Made by a program: the position numbers and the translations under genes
In this document: one piece after another, positions 45,591 through 57,478 of the stretch
Position numbering within the stretch: position 1 is the first letter of the stretch
Layout of the letters: every line of letters starts with the position of its first letter
The notes under the pieces: model-generated
Told to the model about the DNA's origin: nothing
Seen by the model: the letters and a program-made list of their open reading frames with translations, nothing else
Databases searched by the model: none
Assembly (NCBI GenBank): GCA_030765065.1
Contig: CM060978.1
Location: 57,688,421-57,752,420 of the forward strand
DNA from: Deroplatys truncata
Taxonomy: Eukaryota; Arthropoda; Insecta; Mantodea; Mantidae
Length of the DNA stretch: 64,000 nt
Direction: 5' to 3'

Positions 45591-47349
45591 TGTTTTATAC
45601 ACATGACTGTCTCTACCTTTTACTAGTGGGTATGTAAACTATTCTTAAGAAAGATTATTTTTCTACTTCATTATAATCCAGGTAAACCTTTTGAAAATAG
45701 CTGCATTATACATTTTGTTATAGATACAAAGTCAGGCAGTATTTATAACACTTAAATAATTTCAGTCTAATTATGTAACATATAAATTCAATAATAGCCT
45801 GCCTTAAAGCAATATGTGTATGTAACAATACATAAAAAGTGTATATTACAGTCATTGTATATGTTTATATTATTGTATACATGTGTAATAATGTTATGTG
45901 AACGTATTACGTATTTAATAATGTAGGAACTGTGAGAAATAGGTCAAAAGTTGCTAACAATGAGGTAACCTTGAGGCAATAATGAATTTGAAAGTTTAAC
46001 AATGCTACTTGTGATTCTTGGAAGCAATAATGTAATTTTTGTGACAGTTTATAAAATAGCCAATCAACAACCAGAAAAGCTTTAGTTAAATGAAGGTATT
46101 CTATTGGTCTAGGATTAGCCAGTCAGAAACTAAAAATGAAGCAAAATTTACAAATTCAGAAGTCAGTTGCTTGTGGACAGTGTTCCTAACCGGACGCGAG
46201 ATGCGTCCTCGAGAAATTTAATACGTATTTTGTGTGAGACAAAAATAGTTTACATGTTAAGAAGTGCAATTAATTAATAAAAAAATCTCACAGCTATCTA
46301 TATCAGTGAAGTGTTATTTAAATCGTGTCAATCATTAATAAAAGGAGTGAAGTAAAATTATAATCTGTGTAAGTCTACATTCTTCAGTCGCACCACTCCC
46401 TGCTAAGAAATATATGTCTCTAAAAATATAAATACTGACGCAGCCGAGGCAAACATAAATATATAATATTTAAAGTAACAGTCAAAACTACAAAGTTAAT
46501 ATTTTTTAAACATCTTTGGGGCGAAGCCTACCGGAAAAGTTTTACTATACGTGCGGTTGCAACTACTTCAAGTTCGGCTCCCCGACTGTGCAAACATAAT
46601 ACATCTTCAAATTGGCTTCCAAAGCTTGGGGCAAATAACAGTATAACAAACCGTCTTCAAAAGGAAACAGTGATAGTCAAATATTTAAGAACTGGACCCT
46701 ATATGCTGGCCTTAAAATTCCATACCGTTCCCATGACATCCCGAGAAGCACCTGAATGTTGACAGGACTTGGAATGATTGACAAAGTGTTTTACAATTGG
46801 AACCATTAATAACGGATATCTCAGAAATGGCTCATGCCACAAAAAAGTTATTTAGAGTAAATTATTTCCTTCAAAGAGTATGTTTTCGTCAATCGCTTAA
46901 CGTTTACAGTTATACAGGATTATATATAACTCCTACCGAATAACGAGGTCTTCAGAGACTATTACCAGAAAATACAAGATATGCATTTTATTTTTCAGGT
47001 AAATATACAAAATATATGGGATTTTAATCAAACCGTTAAGGCCATTTTTTAGAAAATAAAAAATTTCGAAAAATGTTGCATCTAAAGGGTGGTAAGATGA
47101 AGGGATTTTCTTAAAAATCTTGGTGTCTCGTCTTCGGAAGATACTGAACTACAATACTAAGTTTGGAATCTATGCGACTTTTCCTTTTTGAGTTATGCTG
47201 TTAACAGAGACGCACACACTGATCTTTTTCTAAAACTGCTTTTTTGGGGTTTAGGGGATTTCGAAATATATATTTCTGGTGAAACTTTGTTTCGAATTTT
47301 AAGCGAAATGCAACACCTCCTCTAGCTTACGTGGTAAGTTAAGTAAAAA
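45591..47349 (+). repeat. Trn repeat, type c, split by solo LTR E
   Basis: 45591-45731 plus 46660-47349 form one type-c copy. The joined site GATACAAAG-GAAACAGTGATAG matches the uninterrupted type-c copy near 53828 (GATACAAAGAGAACAGCG). Confidence 0.8.
45732..46659 (+). mobile_element. Solo LTR, family SL, copy E
   Basis: 928 bp, exact AAAG duplication (45728-45731, 46660-46663). First bases TCAGGCAG (TG mutated to TC), last CGTCTTCA. TATA-like TTTATAAAATAGCC, CCAAT, GGACGCGAGATGCGTCCTCG (a 20-base near-palindrome) near 46192, and two PBS-like units at 46570-46640. Confidence 0.8.
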
Positions 47350-47362
47350 CAGGTCACAAGTT

Positions 47363-48381
47363 TGAGGCAGTATTTTTAACATTTAAATGATTTCAGTCTA
47401 ATTCTATAATATATAAATTTAATAACAGCCCGCTTTAAACCAATATTTGTATGTAACAATATATAAAAAGTGTATATTACAGTCATTGTATATGTTTATA
47501 TTATTGTAGCCATGTGTAATAATGTTATGTGAATATATTACGTAATTTAATAATGTAGGAGCTGTGGGAATAATATGTTAAACGTTGCTAACAATGAGGT
47601 TACCTTGAGGCAATAATGAGTTTGAGAGTTTAAGTGTTACTTGTGATTCTTGGAAGCAATAATGTAATTTTAGTGACAGTTTATAAAAATAGCCAATCAA
47701 CAACCAGAAAAACAGCTTTAGTTAAATGAATATTTTATTGGATTAGGAATAGCCAATCAGAGACTTGAAATACAGAAACTTACAGGTTTAGGCGCTAGAA
47801 ATCTTGTCAGTTGCCTGCAAACAGTGTTCCTAACCGAACGCGAGACACATCCTCGAGAGATTTAATACGTATTCGTGTGAGACGAAAATAGTTTTAGTGT
47901 TAAAAAATGTAATTAATTAATAAAAAGAATCTCACAGCTCCCTATATCAGTGAAGTGTTATTTAAATTGTGTCAAGGATTAATAAATGTAGTGAAGTAAA
48001 ATTATAATCTGTGCAAGCCTAAATTCTTGTCGCATCACAATCCTGCTCAGAGAACCGTGTCTCTAACGAAAATACTGACGCAGCGAATATTTAAAGAAAC
48101 AGTCAAATTACAAAGTAAATATTTTTTTTAAACTTGGGGCAAAGGCCACCTTAAAGTACATTTGGGGCGAAGGCTACCGGAAACTTTCTACTATACGTTC
48201 GGTTGCAACTACTTCAAGTTCGGCTCCCCAACAGTTGAACTACAATACAACTCCATCAATACAAACTACTTTAAACTGACGCCCAAAGCGTGGTGCAAAT
48301 AACGTAACAAACCACATTACTTCAAATTCGCTCCCAAAGCCTGGGGAAAATAACAATAACGTAAACAAATCATCTACTTCA
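47363..48381 (+). mobile_element. Solo LTR, family SL, copy F
   Basis: 1019 bp, flanks AGTT (47359-47362) and AGGT (48382-48385), one mismatch. The best-preserved array: GGGGCAAAGGCCACC, GGGGCGAAGGCTACCGG, then units beginning CTACTTCAAGTTCGGC (48208), CTACTTTAAACTGACGCCC (48266) and TTACTTCAAATTCGCTCCC (48318), and the LTR end CTACTTCA. Each unit repeats the LTR's own terminal CTTCA. Confidence 0.8.
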
Positions 48382-48385
48382 AGGT

Positions 48386-48715
48386 ATTGGAAAATTCAAA
48401 CCAATAATAAGGCATATCTCAGAAATAGCCCATGCCACAAAGAAAGATATTTGGATTAAACTGTGTTTTAAAGAATCTGCATTTTGGTGTAGTCTATCCT
48501 ATTATTTACCATTATAGAAAAGTATAAAAATCCATTTCTAATGAAAAGGACTGCACAAACTATTAAAAGATATAATTTATGTCAAATAATTTTCGTGGCG
48601 TTCACCATTTCCGAGTTATTCGTTGTTTCTTATGGTCATACAAAGAGTATTGATTGCCAAAGCCAACATACAGCAGCCCGCCTTTTAAACATTTGACTAT
48701 CGTTTGGAAGTTCGA
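48386..48715. repeat. Trn type c fragments, + then reverse
   Basis: 48386-48565 on + (TATTGGAAAATTCAAACC to GAAAAGGACTGCAC) and about 48575-48715 on the reverse strand (TTTATGTCAAATAATTTTCG to AAACATTTGACTATCG). 48716-49227 holds nothing recognised apart from a short TTACGTCACG near 49011. Confidence 0.55.
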
Positions 48716-49227
48716 TCATAACATGGAATAGTTAAGCTCTCTAGTGGGGTTGCTATGGTTACGTAACTAGGTAGCAGCACTGTTTTCCGGTCTAGAAGCG
48801 ACACAAGTACGCTGCAGTGATCAACCTGTTATCATCAATCATCGGCGTAACGCGTCACGATTTTGAGGCTCCCTCACGCACATACCAACCCTTAGACACC
48901 GAGCCAGTCATGCATGTGGAAATAACTAAACCTCTCGATGAGTAAACACAACTTCTAACTAATTACACGCATGCAACTTCCCTCAGCTAATGATGAATGT
49001 GATTACGTCACGGAAAAAGGTATAAGGTGTTACAAGAAGCGTGTGCTGCAATATTGATAATATTAGCGGGATATAAATAAAAGCTTTAAAGGTGTTCAGA
49101 TAATTTATGAGCAGAAGGTTCAACAAATTTTAAGGGTATAATTAATAAGCATTAAATCCATTACAAATACGTTGAGGGAGAAATAATTAAACGAATAGTG
49201 ACTTAAGAAACCTTTTGTTGTATTTAT

Positions 49228-49580
49228 TATGCACTTTTCTACTTCATATTAATCGAGATAAGCCATTTTGAAATTCCACATCTTTGCATCATATTGTAAG
49301 AAACAAAAGAAAAGTGAGTAAACACTTCAAAAAGTATAAATTATTTAAAATGTTAAAACAACAACACAAGTATATCGGAAATGTTTAGCCCCCAAAAATA
49401 TTTGACATAAATTGTGCATTTTAACAGCTGTACATTTTTGAGTAGTAATTGATGTCTCTTACAACTATATAAAGTTAACAAAATTCATTGTAAATGAAGA
49501 GGACTTCAAAGTCCATTCGCAGAAAATTCAAAATGGATATTTTATTTCTCATGAAAATAACTTTAACATGCTGTGATGTC
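49228..49580 (+). repeat. Trn repeat fragment, type c
   Basis: TTTTCTACTTCATATTAATCG through ATTTCTCATGAAAATAACTT. Ends truncated. 49581-50046 holds nothing recognised. Confidence 0.6.
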
Positions 49581-50660
49581 CCTACACCGAGACCCAAACC
49601 AGGGAGAGAAGTCAGAGAGCGTGAAACCAGAGTAAGTAGGGGATCGATTACAGTAGAATACTGATGTGTTTGTGGTCAGCACCAAAAGAACATAAGCTAC
49701 CCTCAAGTAGGTCAAACTCTCTCGCTAGTTTTTATTTATTTTTGTTTTAATTCTATATATACTATGTATGCTCCATTAGTATACAATAATACTACACACG
49801 CAGGTTTGTCTTATTATTTACATGTTTTTACAATAACAATTCTCTTTGAAATTTGCAGCTACAACGTGAACGATAGTAAGTTTTTACTTACTATTTATAA
49901 AATTCATAGTCTCTTATGTATTCTTTAACTGACTTTGTTTAGTGTTATTTTCTAGACAATTAATTGATTTTGGTAGTGCTGTAAACATGATTCTCGCGGT
50001 ATACTTGTATACAGCTAAACGTCAAATGGTCTAATGTTAGTTTATATAAGGCATGTTTTTAAAGGAACTGCCGTTTTAATATGTTGTCACTGCAGCGCTA
50101 CAGTCACGATTTTGAGCGTGCGCGATCACTTCCTTCAGGAAACCAGAAGCAGCTTTGAGGATCGTCACTTTGTGTTTTCCTATTGTTAGAGGTTTCGAAT
50201 TTTTAAAAACAATCGAACGACCTGTCGACTGTAAGTCATATCAGTGATTCGTTTTTTTAATCCCAGAAATGTTACGCCAGCAAACATTCATCGCAAATTG
50301 TGTGAGGTTTATGGGGAAACAATAATGAGTGATAATGCCCGTCCACATTCAGCCAAACAAACTCAACATCATTTGCTTGGAAACAATTTGACCACCTTCC
50401 GTACAGTCCGGATTTGGCCTCAAGTTATTTTTATCTGTTTCTTCATCTCATGAAAAATATTTCAACGACGATGATGTAATGAAATAAAAAGTGTTGGTTG
50501 GTTGGTTTTCATCACAGGCGGCATCATTCTTTGACGAATGCGTACAAAAACTGATTTACTGTTACGAAAAGTGCCTGAATAACGGCACTGACTATGTGGA
50601 GAAGTAGTAAGGTTAGGTAATAAATATTAATAAAGTATTTGGAAAAAATATTCTGTTATT

Positions 50661-52363
50661 AATTTCTATACTACGTATAGTAAGTAGGGGAAGTATTATA
50701 TTCCACCCAAAAATTCGATACCGAGATTTCACAAGAAATATATGTTTTGAGAGCCCCTGAATCCAAAAAAAACATTTTTGGAAACATAGCAGTGTGTGTG
50801 TCTGTGTGTCGGATAAACACCAAACTTGGTATTTAGGTTCAGTATCTTCCCCAGATGCGACACGAAGGTTATCAAAAAAATCCCCTCACCCCAGATTACC
50901 GTTTACAGGGAACATTTTTCGGAAATTTTAATTTTCTCAAAAATGGCTCTAATGATTTTGATTAAAATATCATATGTTTAAGATATTTTCATGACGAATG
51001 AACTGTATATCTCGAATTTTCTGGGAATGTGACCAAAAGTATTCTTCATTGTGAACGACTTTTGCATAACTGGTAAACCATAAGAGATAGACAAAATTTT
51101 ACTACACAAAAAATGTAGATTGCGTTAAAATACACAATTTATGTCATATACATTTTTTTGTTGAGTGAACCATTTTCGAAATATTGCGTTATTCCCTTAA
51201 GTTTTCCAATACTTCTCAAATGGGAATTCGTTATTCATTTTTACTTTCTCTACTACGTATAGTAAGTAGGGGAAGTATTGTGTTCCACCCAAAAATTCGA
51301 TAGCGCGATTTCACCGGAAATACATGTATTGAAACCCCCTGAATAAAAAAAAAACATTTTTGGAAACATGTCCGTGTGTGTCTGTGTGTCTGTCTGTGAA
51401 CAGCATAACTCAGAAACGAACAGTCGGATGAACACCAACCTTGGTATTTAGGTTCAGTGTCTTCCGAGGATGCGACACGAAGCTTTTCAAGAAAATCCCC
51501 CACCCCAGAGCCATTTACATGGAAGATTTTTCGAAAATTTTAATTTTCTCAAAAATGGCTCTAACGATTTTGATTAAAATATCATATGTTTAAGATATTT
51601 TTATGATAAATAAAATGTATATCTTGAATTTCCTGGGAATGTCTCCAAAAGTATTCTTCATTGAACGAATTTTGCATAACTCATAAACCGTAAGAGATAG
51701 ACAGAATTTTACTACACAAAAAATGTAGATCGCGTTAAAATACACAAATTATGTCATACACATTTTTTTTGTTGAGTGAACCATTTTCGAGATATTACTT
51801 GTTATTCCCTTAAATTTTTCAATAGTTACTTTCTCAAATGGGAAATCGTTATTCATTTTTATGTCTTGGATATGCAAAGAGTATTAATCTGTGGGAAAGG
51901 GAATGGTGCTGAACCTAGCAACCAGCTATTAAGAGATATGGATGTGCTTAAAGGCTGCTGTATTTCCAAATTGCCCTTGTAAATATACATTCCCTTACAT
52001 CTACAAGAAAGTTAGCAATAAGATAGAGTCTGCAAATGTTTATTTCGATTAACATGAAGTAAATGGAGAATAAGCGTTTGTAAAAATAGTTTGTACAAGA
52101 GTAGAGAAAGTCATGTGAGTGTAACACATCAGATTTTTTTATGTCCTGTACATACAAAGAGAATGGAATACTCCGCATAGCAACCAGCTCGTAAAAGATT
52201 TGACTATCACTTAAAGCCTACCATATTCCCCTTGCACATACAAGAAAATTAGCAATAAATTAACATCTCGATTAAGATGAAGCATATGGAGAGTAAGCGT
52301 TTGTAAAAATAGTCTGTACAAGAGTAGAGAAAGTCATGTGAGTGTAACACATCAGATTTTTTT
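50661..52363 (-). repeat. Trn repeat, type b, outer copy of nest
   Basis: 50661-51240 (3' part, CTATACTACGTATAGTAAG) and 52135-52363 (5' module, ATGTCCTGTACATACAAAG to CATCAGATTTT) are one copy split in its internal T-run. It lies in a T/A-run of the deleted mariner. Confidence 0.85.
51241..52134 (-). repeat. Trn repeat, type a, complete, inner copy
   Basis: Intact ends (TTACTTTCTCTACTACGTATA; GTAACACATCAGATTTTTT). Lies between TTATTCATTTT and TTTATGTCCTG of the outer copy, i.e. exactly at that copy's T-run. Confidence 0.9.
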
Positions 52364-52619
52364 TAAACATTATCCGTACTTTAAAAACGTGCCTCCTATT
52401 TACATTGATATCATATTTTCCAGTTATCCGTTTTCACGGTTATGGCTTTAAGGTTTATATTAACTTTCTTGGTATCTCATCATATCAGTCGACTTGTCCG
52501 CCATTTCCCGAATAGTGTAATATTAATATTGTGAACATCAAGACCAGCTAGAACTCCTACAGGTGGATGACTTTGTTGAAAAAGATGTGAAGTAAAGTAA
52601 AGTTTAATAAAACTCGTTG

Positions 52620-52905
52620 AGCCACTTTTGACTGCATAAAACAAACCAATAATTTTCTATTAATTGGAAATTTGTGAACTTTCCTGAAAATACTCGTGCC
52701 CTATCCTTGAAAGGTGCTGAACGTAAACATAAAGTTTGGTAAGTATTTCACACACACATGCGCGCGAACCTTTTTCTAAAAATAGTTTCTTTTTGGAGGA
52801 TTAAATAACACGCATATCTAGTAAAATTTCCATTTCGAAAATTTGTGTCCAATACAATACTTCAACTATTTAGAATGGGTAAGTGGTAGAAAGGTTGAAA
52901 GGAAA
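52620..52905 (+). repeat. Trn repeat fragment, type c 3' half
   Basis: GTTGAGCCACTTTTGACTGC to GTGGTAGAAAGGTTGAAAGG. Short CA tract 52750-52760. 52399-52619 unassigned. Confidence 0.55.
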
Positions 52906-53099
52906 ACTTAATAACAAATTAAATTGTCCTGCCACTTTTTGAATATTGCGACGTTTTCCAGCCTTTTAACTATCAGCTCTCTCAGTTCTCCCTGCCACTG
53001 TTTTGATTTAATTCAACTTTCATTGGAACTTCACTTAGTTCGCACGGTTACTTCAATAATTGAACTAGTTCAATTCTCCGGTCACTTCATTTTCCTACT

Positions 53100-53500
53100 T
53101 GACGTAGCGACGTAATGAAGTGCGCGCTACGTAGCCACTTCTTCCGAACGGTTCACTTGTTGGGGAGTTTAACACAGGACTTCTACAATCTCTCTACAGC
53201 AGCAGCACTCACTGCACGTCACGGTTGTCGTCACTAACTCGCTTGTAGAACCGCACCTCATGCCGCACCGGAAACGCAATTGCTATCTCGCTCACTGACT
53301 CACTCTCATTTGCGAGAACGCTCGCTTATATACAGCCTGCGGAATTCTCCACAGAACATTCTAGAAGATATGGAGGCGTTCTGGAAGCGGAAAAACGAAA
53401 ACTTCCAGAAGATTCTGGTTATCTGCCGACAGCGCTTCTGATAGTTATGCTGAGCAACAGCACGACTTATTTTTGTTTACCTCGCCACTGCCGACGCCTA
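53100..53500 (-). promoter_or_regulatory. Heat-shock-type promoter block without a gene
   Basis: Reverse-strand core promoter: TATA box (TGTATATAAG, 53325-53334) with three upstream heat-shock element clusters: GAA-ca-TTC-ta-GAA at 53354-53366, TTC-tg-GAA at 53379-53386, TTC-ca-GAA-ga-TTC at 53403-53415. Downstream (53320 to about 52930) is GC-richer, leader-like DNA with AAGTGAA-type words, as in insect hsp leaders, but no hsp70 or small hsp coding sequence follows. Heat-shock factor binding is inferred from the nGAAn pattern. Confidence 0.55.
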
Positions 53501-55076
53501 CCTCCCGGTAACCGTAGGACATGGCCACTGCATCACAATACAATGGCACTCAGATGAGCTCCCTTCAATACAGGCAGATCTAAGAGATTCTTCTGATTTC
53601 TTCTTGGATATAAGAGCTCTATTAATGAATTGTGCGGGGACAAATAACACCTTATTCAAAAAGCCTATAGAAACAAATCTGATGCAATACATTCCCACGA
53701 CATTCTATCTCATTCTATCTATCGTTTATTCGTGGGTAATCTTACTAAGCTTATTTTTCTATCTACTAAGTTTTGATCCAAATTTTTTTTGCAGAAGCAG
53801 CTGCATTACACATTTTGTTATGGATACAAAGAGAACAGCGATAGTCATATGTTTAAGAACTGGACGATATATCGTGGCCATAAAATTCCACACTATTTCC
53901 ATGCAATCGCGATAAACAACTGAATGTTGACAGGGTTTAAAGAGAATGACAACTAATGAACAATTCGAACCATTAATAACGGATATCTCGGAAATGGCTT
54001 ATACCACAAAAAAATCATTCGACATAAATTGTGTATTTTAAAGAGATCTACAACTTTCTTAAGCATATTTTCGTCTATCGCTTGACATTTAATAGTTAAA
54101 CAACGTTATACAAAAATGTTTCGAATCAAGAGGACTTCGTAGGCTATTCCCAGAAAATTCAATATATACATTTTATTTGCCATGTGAATATCTTTAATAT
54201 TGGTACTTTAATCAAAATCATTAGAGTCAATTTTAAAAAAGATTCTGATGTGTTACACTCACACGACTTTCTCTACTCTTGTACAAACTATTTTTACAAA
54301 CTATTATTCTCCATGTATTTCATATTAATCTAGATAAACATTTGCAGAAACGATCTTTTTTTGAAATGCAAAGAGAATTACATTTTACCTATAGCGACCA
54401 GTTCTAAAAATATTTGACTATCGCATAAGACGTACTATGTTTCCCTTGCTTTGTATTTGCAAGGGTAATATAGCAAATGCCTTTAAGCATAGACATATCT
54501 TTTAATAGCTCGTTGCTATTTGCAGCACCATTCTCTTTGCTACAAATTAATACTCTTTGCATATCCAAGACAAAAAAAAAATAAATAACGAATTCCCATT
54601 TAAGCAAACTATTGAAAAATTTAAGGGAATAACAAGCAATACCTCGAAAATGGTTCACTCAACAAAAATAATGTAAATGACATAAATTGTGTATTTTAAC
54701 GCGATCTACATTTCTTGTGTAGTAAAATTTTGTCTATCTCTTATGGTTTACCATTATGCAAAAGTCATTCACAATGAAGAATACTTTTGGAGACATTCCC
54801 AGAAAATTCAAGATATACATTTCATTTGTCATGAAATTATCTTAAACATACGATATTTTAATCAAAATCCTTAGATCCGTTTTTGAGAAAACTAAAATTT
54901 TCGAAAAATGTTCCATGTAAAGGGTAATCTGGAATGGAGGGATTTTGTTGAAAACCTTCGTGTCGCTTCTCTGGAACATACTGAACCTAAATACTAAGTT
55001 TGGTGTTTATCCGACTGTTCGTTTCCGAGTTATGCTGTTCACAGACAGACACACAGATATGTTTCCAGAAATTCTT

Positions 55077-55242
55077 TTTACTTTCTCTACTACGTATAGT
55101 AACTAGGGGAAGTACTGCATTCGACCCAAAAATTCGATAATGAGATTTCACCGGAAATACATGTTTTGAGACTCCCTGAATCCAAAAAAAGCATTTTTGG
55201 AAACATGTCCGTGTGTGTGTGTGTGTGTGTCTGAGCGTCTGT

Positions 55243-55279
<37 letters not shown>

Positions 55280-57098
55280 TGTGTGTCTGTGAACAGCATA
55301 ACTCAAAAACGAACAGTCGGATAAACACCAAACTTGGTATTTAGGTTCAGTATCTTCCGGAGATGCGACACGAAGGTTTTCAAGAAAATCCCCCCACCGC
55401 AGACTACCCTTTACATGGAACATTTTTCGAAACGTTTAATTTTCTCAAAAATGGCTCTAACGATTTTGATGAAAATATCATATGTTTAAGATAATGTCAT
55501 GAGAAATGAAACGTATATCTCGAATTTTCTGGGAATGTCTCCAAAAGTATTCTTCATTGTGAACGACTTTTGCATAACTGGTAAACCATAAGAGATAGAC
55601 AAAATTTTACTACACAAAAAATGTAGATCACGTTGAAATACACCACTTGTGTCTTATACATTTCTTTTTTTGAGTGAACCGTTTTCGAGATATTGCTTGT
55701 TGTTTCCTTAAATTTTCCAATACTTGTACTTTTTCTCAAATTCGTTATTCATTTTTACTTTCTCTACTACGTATAGTAAGTAGGGGAAGTATTGCATTCC
55801 ACCCAAAAATTCGATACCGAGATTTCACCGGAAATACATGTTTTGAGACCTCCTGAATCCAAAAAAAGCATTTTTGGAAACATGTCCGTGTGTGTGTCTG
55901 TGTGTCTGTGTGTGTGTGTCTGTGTGTGTGTGTCTGTGTGTGTGAACAGCATAACTCAAAAACGAACAGTCGGATAAACACCAAACTTGGTATTTAGGTT
56001 CAGTATCTTCCAGAGATGCGACACGAAGGTTTTCGAGAAAATCCCCCCACCCCAGACTACCCTTTACATGGAACATTTTTCGAAAATTTTAATTTTCTCA
56101 AAAATGGCTCTAACGATTTTGTTTAAAATATCATATGTTTAAGATAATGCCATGAGAAATGAAATGTATATCTCGAATTTTCTGGGAATGTCTCCAAAAG
56201 TATTCTTCATTGTGAACGACTTTTGCATAACTGGTAAACCATAAGAGATAGACAAAATTTTACTACACAAAAAATGTTGATCTCGTTAAAATACACAACT
56301 TATGTTATATACATTTCTTTTGTTGAGTGAACCGTTTTCGAGATATTGCTTGTTATTCCCTTAAATTTTCCAATACTTATACTTTTTCTCAAATTCGTTA
56401 TTCATTTTTTTATGTCCTGGACTTGCAAAGAGAATGGAATTCGACACATAGCAACCAGCGTTAAAATATTTGACCATCGCTTAAAAGCTACCATATTCCC
56501 CTTGCATCTACAAGAAAATTAGCAATAAGATTGACATCTCGATATCTCGATTAACATAAAGCATATGGAGAATAGGCGTTTGTAAAAATAGATTGTACAA
56601 GAGTAGAGAAAGTCATGTGAGTGTAACACATCAGATTTTTTTATGTCCTGGACATGCAAAGAGAATGGAATGCGCCACATAGCAACCAGCGTTAAAATAT
56701 TTGACTATCGCTTAAAAGCTACCATATTCCCCTTGCATCTACAAGAAAATTAGCAATAAGATTGACATCTCGATATCTCGATTAACATGAAGCATATGGA
56801 GAATATGCGTTTGTAAAATTAGATTGTACAAGAGTAGAGAAAGTCATGTGAGTGTAACACATCAGATTTTTTTATGTCCTAGACATGCAAAGAGAATGGA
56901 ATGCGCCACATAGCAACCAGCGTTAAAATATTTGACTATCGCTTAAAACCTACCATATTCCCCTTGCAACTACAAGAAAATTAGCAATAATATTGACATC
57001 TCGATATCTCGATTAACATGAAGCATATGGAGAATAAGCGTTTGTAAAAGTAGTTTGTACAAGAGTAGAGAAAGTCATGTGAGTGTAACACATCAGAT
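55077..57098 (-). repeat. Trn repeat, type b, third level, with extra 5' modules
   Basis: 55077-55755 is the 3' part. It carries an expanded compound GT tract, 55211-55289, the longest in the window. Its 5' module resumes at 56637. Modules 56637-56868 and 56869-57098 are near-identical tandem copies, so one extra module has been added. Confidence 0.8.
55756..56636 (-). repeat. Trn repeat, type b, innermost complete copy
   Basis: Intact ends, GT tract 55887-55943. Lies in the TTATTCATTTTT run of the third-level copy. Its own 5' module (56404-56636) plus the two after it makes three head-to-tail modules of about 232 bp. Confidence 0.9.
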
Positions 57099-57478
57099 TT
57101 TTTTGAATTCAGAGGGTCTCGAGGGTGAATTCTCGGTATCGAATTTTTGGGTGGAATGCAATACTTCCCCTACTTACTATACGTAGTAGAGAAAGTAAAA
57201 ATGAATAACACTTGCATGTGAAGGGTAGTTTGGGTTTTGGGGATCTTGTTGAATACCTTCATGTCGTATCTTTAGTTGATGTTGAAACTAAATACCAAGT
57301 TTGATGTTTATACGACTTTTCGTTGTTGAGTTATGCTGTTTACAGACACACACATACACCGATCGTTTTATAACGACGCTTTTTTAGGATTCAGGGGCTT
57401 CAAAACATGTATTTTCGGTGAAATCTCGCGTTGGAATTTTTGGATGCTTTACAATATCTTCTCTAGAGAAACTTATCA

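Larger units (their letters stand above)
50047..52396 (+). mobile_element. Internally deleted mariner copy 2, split by Trn
   Basis: Left inverted repeat TAAGGCATGTTTTTAAAG after a TA (50045-50046). Coding traces VIRFFNPRNVTPANIHRKLCEVYGET run directly into NARPHSAKQTQ, the same internal deletion as 7808-8424. The 3' end is displaced: after two nested Trn copies it resumes at 52364 with TTTAAACATTATCCGTACTTTAAAAACGTGCC and TA at 52397-52398. Confidence 0.8.
54242..57199 (+). repeat. Trn repeat, type a, second level
   Basis: 54242-55076 and 57099-57199 join across the GCTTTTTTTGGATTC run into one copy with start CTGATGTGTTACACTCACAC and end GTAGTAGAGAAAGTAAAAA. Confidence 0.85.
53677..57478 (+). 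repeat. Trn repeat, type c, outermost copy of a four-level nest
   Basis: 5' part 53677-54240 (ATCTGATGCAATACATTCCC to GTCAATTTTAAAAAAG) and 3' part 57200-57478 (GCATGTGAAGGGTAGTTTGG to TTTACAATATCTTC) are one copy. The break is at the TTTTTAAAAAA position. Confidence 0.8.

Noticed and set aside
45732-48381. SL copies E and F as the two LTRs of one full element
   Set aside because: Each has its own 4-bp duplication, and the 703 bases between them are ordinary Trn-c sequence, not gag-pol.
53100-53500. hsp70 gene
   Set aside because: Promoter elements are present but no hsp coding sequence could be read on either strand within the island.
56404-57098. CRISPR-like array of regular repeats
   Set aside because: The units are about 232 bp without spacers and belong to Trn; the sequence is eukaryotic.
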